61,937 nucleotides of DNA from Shimia abyssi. GTDB lineage: Bacteria > Pseudomonadota > Alphaproteobacteria > Rhodobacterales > Rhodobacteraceae. Position 1 is the stretch's first letter. Each line of letters begins with the position of its first letter. This document shows, one piece after another, positions 43,923 through 52,700 of this stretch. The stretch lies in NCBI RefSeq assembly GCF_003014475.1, contig NZ_PYGJ01000022.1:1-61937 (forward strand), written 5' to 3'. A program made the translations under genes and the position numbers. Under the pieces are notes generated by a model. It saw nothing but the letters and a program-made list of their open reading frames with translations, had not been told where the DNA came from and ran no database searches.

Positions 43923-44425
43923 CGGAACGCGCAGTTCTGGCCGGTGGTTGTTTCTGGGGTATGCAGGACCTCATTCGCAAAATGGATGGCGTGATTGAAA
44001 CTCGCGTCGGATATTCCGGGGGTGACGTCTCTAACGCCACCTATCGCGACCATGGCACCCATGCCGAGGCCATTGAGATCACTTTTGATCCCGCACGTCT
44101 GAGCTATCGGCAGGTGCTGGAGTTCTTTTTCCAGATTCACGACCCAACCACGCCTAACCGCCAAGGCAATGATCGCGGTATGTCCTATCGCTCAGCAATC
44201 TATTTTGTAAACGAAGCACAGAAAGCAACTGCGCTGGATACGATAGCTGACGTCAACGCCTCAGGTTTGTGGCCGGGCCATGTTGTGACCGAGGTTGAGC
44301 CCGAAGGTGATTTCTGGGAGGCCGAGGACTATCATCAGGACTATTTGGAAAAGAACCCCAATGGTTACACGTGCCACTTTCCACGTGCGGGCTGGGTATT
44401 GCCGAAACGAGACGCCGCTGAATAA
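43919..44425 (+). CDS. msrA: Peptide-methionine (S)-S-oxide reductase
   Basis: A 168-residue MsrA with the catalytic motif [10 protein letters not shown] near the N terminus (residues 9-18), [12 protein letters not shown], and [21 protein letters not shown]. It is coupled to msrB, so both stereoisomers of methionine sulfoxide can be repaired. It is followed by a structured repeat (44430-44502) and converges with the hydantoinase gene. Confidence 0.96.
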   Translation: MTERAVLAGGCFWGMQDLIRKMDGVIETRVGYSGGDVSNATYRDHGTHAEAIEITFDPARLSYRQVLEFFFQIHDPTTPNRQGNDRGMSYRSAIYFVNEAQKATALDTIADVNASGLWPGHVVTEVEPEGDFWEAEDYHQDYLEKNPNGYTCHFPRAGWVLPKRDAAE

Positions 44426-44429
44426 ACAG

Positions 44430-44502
44430 GCGCACTCCCGCCCGGCTGTCCTGCATCAAAGATGCAAGCAGCCGGTTGGGCGTGGCTCAGCAAAGCTGAG
44501 CC
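44430..44502 (+). repeat. Structured hairpin repeat, copy B
   Basis: Shares TCCCGCCC (44436-44443) and GTTGGGCGTGGC (44475-44486) with copy A at 28345-28414. The variable arms are CGGCTG/CAGCCG with an inner TGCATC/GATGCA hairpin, followed by a perfect 8-bp hairpin GGCTCAGC/GCTGAGCC with loop AAA (44484-44502). The arms differ from copy A but stay complementary. It may double as a terminator for msrA. Confidence 0.7.
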
Positions 44503-44575
44503 TGCCCTACGCCGTTGACCGTTTCCAATATCGGTTAGTACAAATAGCCCCCAAACCACCGGCTTTTAAGTATTT

Positions 44576-46603
44576 TTAGCGAGATGAAACAGCTGGTCGG
44601 TCGATCGCCACGCGGGGTCGCCCTGAGGCTTCGACATGGATATCTGCCTCGATAAATACTTCGCGCGCTTCAGCCGTGGCGGAGCGAATATCGCGACGAA
44701 CAATCACGTTTATGCCCTCTGCACCCGCCGCCTCACAATCCCTTCTGGCTTCTGCAGAGAGCATGGTCTCCAACTCTGACAAGGCGCCTTCGAGATCCGT
44801 CTGGTCCTTTGGACCATCATTCAGATGCAGGCGAAATGTGCCCTCGGAAGGCGCTGTAACTGTGCCGGTTTTACGGATCGTTACGCGCCCAACCACCGCG
44901 CCAATCGCATTGGCAACGCCAGCGTGCGCTGGCAATTCCGCACGACACCCCAGCCGTTTACCTACCGCTGGGTAATAGACGCCAGCAGATGCCCCCAGAC
45001 CGATAATCGGGCTTGCCAGACCGGTCTCAAGCCGCACCAAACCTTTGTGTCCGCCCAATCCCATTTGCGTCAATACATGCCGAGCCAATTGATCCGCCGG
45101 TTGACCAAAGTCGGCGCTGTCCTCGGCAAATGCAGTCTCTAACACAGCCAAACAGGTTTGATGCGTCAACTGATCCACAATGATACGTGCCATCTCTTGT
45201 GGCACTGATGCCAGCACATTGCCCGCCCCAGTCCGCCGCCGCCCAAAGAGGCGCAAAGCCTTTTCAGCTGCCGCACCATCCCATGCATTCAATTGGCCCA
45301 ACACATGCGACGCATCAGAAGGCGTAACGCCAGAAATTTGCACCAGCCCGCGTTCGATCAGCCTGCGCAGCGCCTTGATTTCCAAACGGTTGCGCAACAC
45401 GACATCCAGCGGATGTACCTTTGTACCAATCCGCTCAAGCAGTGTCGTTTCGCGGGTATCCAAGCCCTCGCCGCGAACACCTTGGACCGCACGCACAAAC
45501 CGCCCGTCGTACTCGCCCGGCACCGACCGCCGTAATTGGTTGTCTAACGCATCATGCACGATTTGTGGCGCATCTACCGCTATTAGAGAAACCGGCAACA
45601 CCCGGCGTGGCCCAAGTATAACGCCACCTTGCAAACCCTCGGAAACAAAATGCACCTCGCTGTCACCACCAAGGCCAAACGTGCGCATCGCAACCGCTTC
45701 GACCATGGTGCGATAAGGCCCCACACGAGCGCCATCCGGGTCAATCGCCGGACGCCCGTCGCGCAGCACAGCAATGTCTGTTGTCGTACCGCCGATATCG
45801 CTCACCAGCGCCTCTTTTGCGCCCGTTAGCCAACGGGCACCAACAATAGATGCCGCCGGCCCGCTCAGGATTGTTTCAATCGGCCTGCGTCGGGCAAACT
45901 CCGCTGAAATCAGCGCACCGTCGCCGCGCACAACCATAAGCGGCGCAGCAATGCCCAGTTCGGCCAAGCGGTCCTCGGCCCGCCTGATCAATCGATCAAT
46001 CATACCGATTAAGCGCGCGTTCAAAACGGCCGTCATTGCCCGCTTTGGCCCATTCAGACGAGAGGACAGATGGTGCGACGCACTCACTGGCCTCCCGGTA
46101 ATGTCGCGGATCAATGCCGAAACACGCTGCTCATGCGCCGGATTTCGCGTCGCAAATTGAGCGGCCACCGCAAATCCCGAAACATCTCGCCCGTGTTCCT
46201 TCAGCCATGTTTTTAACTTTGCCTCATCGAGTGGAGCTTTTTCGGCACCCGAGTGATCGTGCCCCCCGGCAATTAACAACGCCGGATCCCCCGCCAACGC
46301 ATCGCTTAACCCATGCTTAACAAGGTCACTTTCTCGAAACCCAATGAGCACCAAAGCCACACGGCCCCCTTGCCCCTCGACCAACGCGTTCGTTGCCAGA
46401 GTGGTCGACAAAGATGCCAGCGCAATTTCCGAAGGATCGGTCTGGGCCTCTTGTAACACCGCAGACACAGCCGCGCCGATGCCTTCGGCCAAGTCATGCC
46501 GCGTCGTCAGCGACTTGGCTGACGCGATCACTTCTTTCTCATCTCGGATCAGAACAGCATCCGTATAGGTGCCGCCCGTATCAACGCCCAATGACAACGC
46601 CAT
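44576..46603 (-). CDS. Hydantoinase/oxoprolinase A-subunit family protein
   Basis: A 675-residue protein with an N-terminal Hydant_A_N domain starting with the ATP-phosphate motif LGVDTGGTYTDAVLI, a central Hydantoinase_A domain (VSDIGGTTTDIAVLRDG; GLGGDSEVHF) and a C-terminal region of unclear type. The family includes N-methylhydantoinase, 5-oxoprolinase and acetophenone carboxylase A subunits, all ATP-dependent. No B subunit is adjacent, so substrate and partner are unknown. Confidence 0.85.
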   Translation of the reverse strand: MALSLGVDTGGTYTDAVLIRDEKEVIASAKSLTTRHDLAEGIGAAVSAVLQEAQTDPSEIALASLSTTLATNALVEGQGGRVALVLIGFRESDLVKHGLSDALAGDPALLIAGGHDHSGAEKAPLDEAKLKTWLKEHGRDVSGFAVAAQFATRNPAHEQRVSALIRDITGRPVSASHHLSSRLNGPKRAMTAVLNARLIGMIDRLIRRAEDRLAELGIAAPLMVVRGDGALISAEFARRRPIETILSGPAASIVGARWLTGAKEALVSDIGGTTTDIAVLRDGRPAIDPDGARVGPYRTMVEAVAMRTFGLGGDSEVHFVSEGLQGGVILGPRRVLPVSLIAVDAPQIVHDALDNQLRRSVPGEYDGRFVRAVQGVRGEGLDTRETTLLERIGTKVHPLDVVLRNRLEIKALRRLIERGLVQISGVTPSDASHVLGQLNAWDGAAAEKALRLFGRRRTGAGNVLASVPQEMARIIVDQLTHQTCLAVLETAFAEDSADFGQPADQLARHVLTQMGLGGHKGLVRLETGLASPIIGLGASAGVYYPAVGKRLGCRAELPAHAGVANAIGAVVGRVTIRKTGTVTAPSEGTFRLHLNDGPKDQTDLEGALSELETMLSAEARRDCEAAGAEGINVIVRRDIRSATAEAREVFIEADIHVEASGRPRVAIDRPAVSSR

Positions 46604-46652
46604 TCAGGTTACTCCCCTATTCGCACCCAACCAGTTACCGTCGTATGAGACC

Positions 46653-47705
46653 CTATTCATGCCCGGATGCGACATCTTGCAGTCGCGTAACTGCCCAGCG
46701 CGCAGCGTCAGCAACTGTTGCATCCGGGTCTTCACATAGTCGCTGCGCCACGGGTTTCAAATCTGCATCGCCTGAATTTCCAATCGCATAAAGCACATTG
46801 CGTACAAACCGGTCACGCTTAATGCGCTTGATCGGAGAACCCGAGAACATTGTGCGGAATGCGGAGTCGTCCAATGTCGCCAATTCTGCTAGTTTTGGCG
46901 CCATCAACTCGTCTCGTGCGGCATAGCGCATTTCGCTAGCCTCAACGGCAAACTTGTTCCAGGGACAGGCTGCCAGACAGTCATCGCACCCATAAATGCG
47001 GTTCCCCATAAGGGGCCGTAAGTCCTCGTCAACGGGCCCGTGATGTTCAATCGTCAGGTAGGAAATGCACCGGCGCGCATCGATCTTGTTTGGCGCAGGA
47101 AAGGCATTGGTTGGGCAGGCATCCAGACAAGCCCGGCACGACCCACAATGATCGATTTCAGGCGGATCAGTGTCGAATTTAAGCGTGGAAAACACGGATC
47201 CAATAAAAAACCACGATCCCAATTCACGGCTCACCAGATTGGTGTGTTTTCCCTGCCAGCCAAGCCCTGCCGCCTGCCCCAAAGGTTTTTCCGGCACAGG
47301 CGCGGTATCGACAAATACCTTCACCTCGCCCCCACCTTCAGCAATCAGCCATCGCGCCAATCGCTTAAGCCGCTTCTTCACCATATCATGGTAATCCTTG
47401 TTCTGTGCGTAAACCGAAATTGCGCCGCGATCCGGCTGTCGGTGAACTTCGGTCGGATCATGTTGAGGCGTGTAACTCTCGCCAAGCATGATGACCGACC
47501 GCGCCTCGGGCCACAGCGCTGACGGGTCGCTGCGCCACGCCTTTCGCTGCTCCAACCAGCCCATCTGACCATGATACCCCCGTGCCAGAAACCCGTTCAA
47601 ACCGTCGCGAACATGGTTAACTGAATCTGGGCGGCACACGTAACAGGCATCAAACCCGATGGCCTTAGCCTCTGAAACCAACCTATCTTTCAGCTCGGCC
47701 GTCAC
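46653..47705 (-). CDS. queG: Epoxyqueuosine reductase
   Basis: A 350-residue iron-sulfur and cobalamin enzyme that makes queuosine in tRNA from epoxyqueuosine. Two ferredoxin-like clusters are visible: [16 protein letters not shown] and [15 protein letters not shown]. The N-terminal region has [27 protein letters not shown], typical of QueG. The C-terminal end has a HEAT-like stretch ([22 protein letters not shown]). The 83-base gap to the GST gene on its 5' neighbour side is featureless. Confidence 0.95.
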   Translation of the reverse strand: MTAELKDRLVSEAKAIGFDACYVCRPDSVNHVRDGLNGFLARGYHGQMGWLEQRKAWRSDPSALWPEARSVIMLGESYTPQHDPTEVHRQPDRGAISVYAQNKDYHDMVKKRLKRLARWLIAEGGGEVKVFVDTAPVPEKPLGQAAGLGWQGKHTNLVSRELGSWFFIGSVFSTLKFDTDPPEIDHCGSCRACLDACPTNAFPAPNKIDARRCISYLTIEHHGPVDEDLRPLMGNRIYGCDDCLAACPWNKFAVEASEMRYAARDELMAPKLAELATLDDSAFRTMFSGSPIKRIKRDRFVRNVLYAIGNSGDADLKPVAQRLCEDPDATVADAARWAVTRLQDVASGHE

Positions 47706-47788
47706 GCATTCGTCCCTTCAGAGTTCCCAGAAAACGCCCATGTCTGCCTGCGGATTTGACTATCGGCCAAACAGCAGGCGACAACCGT

Positions 47789-48454
47789 TTAGAAATCGAG
47801 GTCGGCATAATGTGACGGCGGTGGAAAGCCCGGCACCTGATCCGCCAAGATGGAGCGAAAGGCTGGTCGGGACTTGATCGTCGCATACCAGTCCTTAACC
47901 ACCGCGGACCGGTTCCAATCGACGTCCGATATATAATCCAACGCAGACAGATGCGCCGCAGCCGCGAAATCCGCCAATGTCATCACGTCCCCGGCCAACC
48001 AACGCCGATGATCAAGCAGCCAATGCATGTAATCCAGATGATACTTAATCGCCTTGGCTCCAGCTTTGACATTCGAGCTGTCCGGATACCCGGCACCCAT
48101 TACCTTCTTATTCACCCGCTCATACAAGAGCTTTGACGTCACCTCATTGTGGAACTTGTCGTCAAACCAGGACACCAACCGCCGCACTTCGTAACGCCCC
48201 TCAGCATCACGCGGCATCAGGCTTGGCTCTGGGTGTTTTTCCTCTAGGTACTCGCAAATCGCCGCACTTTCGGCCATCATTTTCCCGCCTATCTTCAAAA
48301 CGGGGACCTTGGCGGCAGGATTCCGGCGCAGGAAATCCGGGTCCTGTTCCCAGTACCGCTCCTCGACCAGCTCCACTTCGATCTTCTTTTCCGCAAGGCT
48401 TAAACGCACCTTGCGGCAAAACGGGGACAGCGGAACATGGAAGAGTCGATTCAT
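47789..48454 (-). CDS. Glutathione S-transferase family protein
   Basis: A 221-residue GST. The N-terminal thioredoxin fold has PLSPFCRKVRLSLAEKK with the active-site region SPFCRK, and AKVPVLKIGGKMMAESAAICEYLEE with the glutathione-binding Glu-Ser. The C-terminal helical domain has the conserved LADFAAAAHLSALDYI. It lies between mtgA and queG on the same strand. The substrate is unknown. Confidence 0.9.
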   Translation of the reverse strand: MNRLFHVPLSPFCRKVRLSLAEKKIEVELVEERYWEQDPDFLRRNPAAKVPVLKIGGKMMAESAAICEYLEEKHPEPSLMPRDAEGRYEVRRLVSWFDDKFHNEVTSKLLYERVNKKVMGAGYPDSSNVKAGAKAIKYHLDYMHWLLDHRRWLAGDVMTLADFAAAAHLSALDYISDVDWNRSAVVKDWYATIKSRPAFRSILADQVPGFPPPSHYADLDF

Positions 48455-48510
48455 CAGGAAGGCACCAATTCACGGGATTTATCCCTCAATGCCTTGCCCG
48501 CGCGCGATTT

Positions 48511-49230
48511 TCAATCCTCGAAACACCGTGAGCGCGTGTCGTTGCGGATGGTCGCCGCCCCATCCAGGATGGAATTCGACCGTTTTCTGAGCGCAGTTGA
48601 TGGCTTGCTGGCCGATCTGTTCTTGGGGTTTGGCAACACGGCCGCCAATCGCGCGGCTTGCACCGCGCTCAACGCCTCTGGGCCGACGCCGAAGTAATGC
48701 CGCGCCGCAGCTTCTACGCCAAAGACACCCTCGTCAAACTCGGCAACATTCAGATAAACCTCAAGAATACGCCTCTTTGACCACGTCAGTTCGACCAACG
48801 GAGTCAACAGCGCTTCGATCGCTTTGCGGGTCCAGTTCCGCCCCTGCCAAAGGTAGACATTCTTGACCACCTGCTGACTGATTGTCGACGCGCCGCGCCC
48901 ACGCCCTTCGTCCAGCGCAGCCCGGATCGCCTTCATATCAAAGCCCCAATGCAAACAAAAATTCGCATCTTCGGCCGCCACAACAGATCGGCGCATCACG
49001 GGCGCAACCGCTTCAATCGGCACCCATTCCTTGTCGATCTGCCCCAACCGTCGTTTCTCACCCAGCATTGTCATTGTGATCGGTGGATTAACCACCGAGA
49101 ACAGCAAAACCGACAAAATGATCAGAGACACAAACCACACCAGACTGCGCCGCAACCAGTACCGCAACCTCAGCCACTGGTCCTTGAACCAACTCTGCTT
49201 CTTCTTTTTCAGAGCCTTCTTATTGGCCAT
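48511..49230 (-). CDS. mtgA: Monofunctional biosynthetic peptidoglycan transglycosylase
   Basis: A 239-residue GT51 enzyme that polymerises lipid II into glycan strands. A basic N terminus (MANKKALKKKKQSW) precedes one membrane helix (about 30-50, SLVWFVSLIILSVLLFSVV). The catalytic block is AAEDANFCLHWGFDMKAI and the second Glu lies in STISQQVVKN...RKAIEALLTPLVELTWSK; EVYLNVAEFDEGVFGVEAAARHYFG is also typical. I start at ATG 49230; an upstream start would add 8 residues. A hairpin at 49241-49260 covers the ribosome site. Confidence 0.95.
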   Translation of the reverse strand: MANKKALKKKKQSWFKDQWLRLRYWLRRSLVWFVSLIILSVLLFSVVNPPITMTMLGEKRRLGQIDKEWVPIEAVAPVMRRSVVAAEDANFCLHWGFDMKAIRAALDEGRGRGASTISQQVVKNVYLWQGRNWTRKAIEALLTPLVELTWSKRRILEVYLNVAEFDEGVFGVEAAARHYFGVGPEALSAVQAARLAAVLPNPKNRSASKPSTALRKRSNSILDGAATIRNDTRSRCFED

Positions 49231-49240
49231 TAACAACACA

Positions 49241-49260
49241 CTCCACACTTGCATGTGGAG
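49241..49260 (-). promoter_or_regulatory. mtgA: Hairpin overlapping the mtgA ribosome site
   Basis: CTCCACA (49241-49247) and TGTGGAG (49254-49260) form a perfect 7-bp inverted repeat with 6 bases between. On the minus strand the second arm contains GTGGAG, the likely ribosome site of mtgA, 10 bases before its ATG, so folding would hide it. It could equally be a DNA operator. Confidence 0.45.
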
Positions 49261-49297
49261 TAATCCTTAGCGCCGCATCAAGCAAGCCACAGACGAC

Positions 49298-49663
49298 TTA
49301 CGGTGAACAGGCCCATACTTTTACCTGACACCCGTCGCCATTTTGATAGCAATAACCCAGCGCATTATCTTCAGCGATGGCCCGTGATCCGCCCCAACCA
49401 AATCCCCAATTGCCTGTGTAACCTTCGGCCATTGCACCGCATGTGTTGTAAAATGTCCGAACGTTGTTGCAATCCCAGCCGCATTCGCTCTGCATAGCGT
49501 TGATCGCATCGTCCTCGGACCACTGCCCAACAGAGTAGCCCCACGCACCACCAGGACCTATTCCAACGGCACCCCAACAATAGTCGTACCCGCATTGGCC
49601 AGCCATTGCGGTTGTTGGCAAAGCAGTTGCCAAAAAAGCCAATTTTAGAAAATTGCCCAGCAT
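49298..49663 (-). CDS. Secreted DUF4189-type protein
   Basis: A 121-residue exported protein with a signal peptide (MLGNFLKLAFLATALPTTAMA) and a mature part rich in Cys, Gly and Trp. CWGAVGIGPGGAWGYSVGQWSEDDAINAMQ followed by a Cys-rich stretch fits the DUF4189 family, whose members are small periplasmic or surface proteins of unknown role. Eight Cys in the mature protein suggest several disulfides. A good ribosome site (AAGGAGG) precedes the ATG. It lies alone between mtgA and gltB. Confidence 0.75.
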   Translation of the reverse strand: MLGNFLKLAFLATALPTTAMAGQCGYDYCWGAVGIGPGGAWGYSVGQWSEDDAINAMQSECGWDCNNVRTFYNTCGAMAEGYTGNWGFGWGGSRAIAEDNALGYCYQNGDGCQVKVWACSP

Positions 49664-49725
49664 CCGTAACCTCCTTAAACTTAGGAGAGTATGCGCCAGT
49701 TGCTGAATTTTCCCAAATCCTCGGC

Positions 49726-49757
49726 AAAAAAGGCCCCGTAGATCGCTCTACGAGGCC
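49726..49757 (-). terminator. Rho-independent terminator of the gltD-gltB operon
   Basis: On the minus strand GGCCTCGTAGA (49757-49747) pairs with TCTACGGGGCC (49742-49732) around loop GCGA, with one U-G pair, and runs into TTTTTT (49731-49726). Confidence 0.9.
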
Positions 49758-49781
49758 ATAAAACAAGTATCTGTTTCGGCC

Positions 49782-52700
49782 CTATTCGGCCGGAACCGCA
49801 GCCTCTTCAATAGCCAGCGGTGCGGGCAAATGCACCAGCATCTCCTTTGGACAGACCTGTAGGAAATGGGCCTTTTCAACATCCCAATGCTGCAAAATGT
49901 CTGCCGCCTTGCGGCTTCCGGTTTCTGAAACATGCCGTTCGATCAGACCCTTCAGCTCGGCTTCCCAATGATCAACAGTGACCGGACAGGTCACAAGAGT
50001 CTCATGGTTCATGGCAGTTTCGACCTGACCTTCAGGATCATAAAGATACGCCATGCCGCCTGTCATACCTGCGCCAAAGTTCGCACCAATCTCACCCAGG
50101 ATCACGGCTACGCCACCGGTCATATATTCGCACCCGTTGCTGCCGCAGCCCTCGATCACCACCTTGGCACCCGAGTTTCGCACAGCAAATCGCTCTCCTG
50201 CGCGACCAGCGGCAAACAAGTGTCCGTCAGTTGCGCCATAAAGAACCGTGTTGCCGATTATCGTGTTCTCAGAGGCCGTCAGTGGGCTCGCCATTGGCGG
50301 ACGGACCACGACCGTGCCGCCTGACAGACCCTTGCCGACATAGTCATTGGCATCTCCTGACACTTCGATCTTCAGACCTGGCGCTGCAAAGGCCCCCAGC
50401 GACTGACCAGCTGAACCTGTCAGTTTGACTGTCAGGTGATCTTCCTGAAGCGCGTTGCGCATCCCAAAGTTACGGACGATATGGCTCGAAGTGCGAGTGC
50501 CCACGGTGCGATGCGTGTTCTGCACCGCATAAGACAGCTGCATCTTTTCGCCATCTTCAAGAAACCGCGCCGCGTCGCGCACGATCTCTGCATCCAGCGT
50601 ATCGGGCACGGCGTTGCGCGGCTTGTCGCGATTGTAGACAATCTCAGACGCGCCATCGACAGTGATCAACAGCGGGTTCAGATCCAGGTCATCCAGATGC
50701 GCCGAGCCACGACTGACTTGTGCCAAAAGATCCGCGCGGCCAATCACTTCGCCCAGTGACCGTGCACCGATGCTGGCCAGAATTTCCCGCACTTCCTGAG
50801 CGTAGAAAGTGATCAGATTCACCACCTTGTCCGCCGACCCGGTGTATTTTGCGCGCAGGCTCTCGTCCTGAGTACAAACGCCAACCGGGCAGGTGTTGGA
50901 CTGGCACTGACGCACCATGATACAGCCCATTGCGATCAAGGCGGCGGTGCCGATGCCGTATTCCTCGGCGCCCAACATCGCGGCCATCACGATATCTCGC
51001 CCGGTACGCAATCCGCCATCCGTGCGCAGCGTCACCCGCTCGCGCAGGTTGTTCATCGCCAACACCTGATGCGCTTCGGTCAAGCCCATCTCCCACGGCA
51101 GACCCGCAAATTTGATCGACGTCGCTGGCGAAGCACCTGTGCCACCGTTGTGGCCGGAAACCAGAATGACATCCGCCTTAGCCTTGGCCACACCGGCAGC
51201 AATCGTGCCGACACCAGACGAGGCAACCAACTTAACCGTCACTTTACAGCGTGGGTTGATCTGCTTGAGATCGTAAATCAGCTGCGCAAGGTCTTCGATC
51301 GAATAGATGTCGTGGTGCGGTGGTGGCGAAATCAGGGTCACGCCTTTGGTCGAATGGCGCAGGCGCGCGATCAGGTCGGTGACCTTCATGCCTGGCAGCT
51401 GGCCACCCTCACCGGGCTTTGCCCCCTGCGCGACCTTGATCTCCAACTCTTCGCACTGGTTCAGATATTCAGCAGTCACACCAAACCGCCCCGAGGCGAC
51501 CTGTTTGATCTTGGCCGACGGGTTGTCGCCATTTGGTTCCGGTACGAAATGTGCCGGGTCTTCACCGCCTTCGCCGCTATCGGACTTGGCACCAATCCGA
51601 TTCATCGCCACGTTCAGCGTTTTGTGCGCCTCAGGGCTCAGCGCCCCCAACGACATGCCCGGTGTCACAAACCGCTTGCGGATTGCCGTGATCGACTCGA
51701 CCTCTTCAATCGGTATAGCCTCGCCAATCGCCTTAAAGTCTAGCAAATCGCGCAGGTGGATCGGTGGGTTCGACTGCATCTTGGCCGAATACTGCTTCCA
51801 CAGCTGATAGCTCGCCCGGTTACACGCCGCCTGCATCATGTGCATACTCTGCGCACCCCACGCGTGGGTTTCGCCAGACTTACGCGCCTTATAGAACCCG
51901 CCAATTGGCATCACGTCTTGACCGCTCAGCCAGCCCTTGGCGTGCACATCAACAACTTTCTTCTGAATACCAATCACACCGATCCCCGAAATTCGGCTGA
52001 TCATGCCGGGGAAATATTCCGCACACATCGCGCGGCTCAGGCCGACAGCTTCAAAATTCAGACCACCCCGGTACGAGGAAATCACAGAAATCCCCATCTT
52101 GGCCATGATCTTGAGCAGACCCTGATCCACCGCCTCACGATACCGCGCGATGTTTTCGGTCAGTGTTCCGTCCGCTAGCCCACGCGCAATGCGATCCGCC
52201 AGAGTATCTTCGGCCAGATAGGCGTTCACCACGGTTGCACCCGCACCAATCAGAACCGCAAAATAATGCGGATCGATACATTCAGCCGACCGTACATTCA
52301 ACGAGCTGAATGTCCGCAAACCTTTGCGCGTCAGATGACTGTGCACCGCGCTGGTGGCAAGGATCATCGGCATCCCCACCTTCGCTTCGTTCTGAGCCTC
52401 ATCGCTCAAAACGATATGCCCGGCACCAGACCGCACCGCATCTTCTGCCTCGGCCCGAATGCGTTCCAGCCCAGCGCGCAACGCGCCATCGCCACCATCT
52501 GCATCAAACGTACAATCAATCCGAACAACGGTATCATCGAACGCCTTCAACAGATGCTCAAATTGTGAATTGCCGACAAACGGGCTCTCCAACAGCACGA
52601 TCTCTGTTTGGCTACCGTCCTCGTCCAACACGTTTTTCAGGTTTCCGAACCGAGTTTTCAGGCTCATCACCCGAAATTCACGCAACGAGTCAATTGGCGG

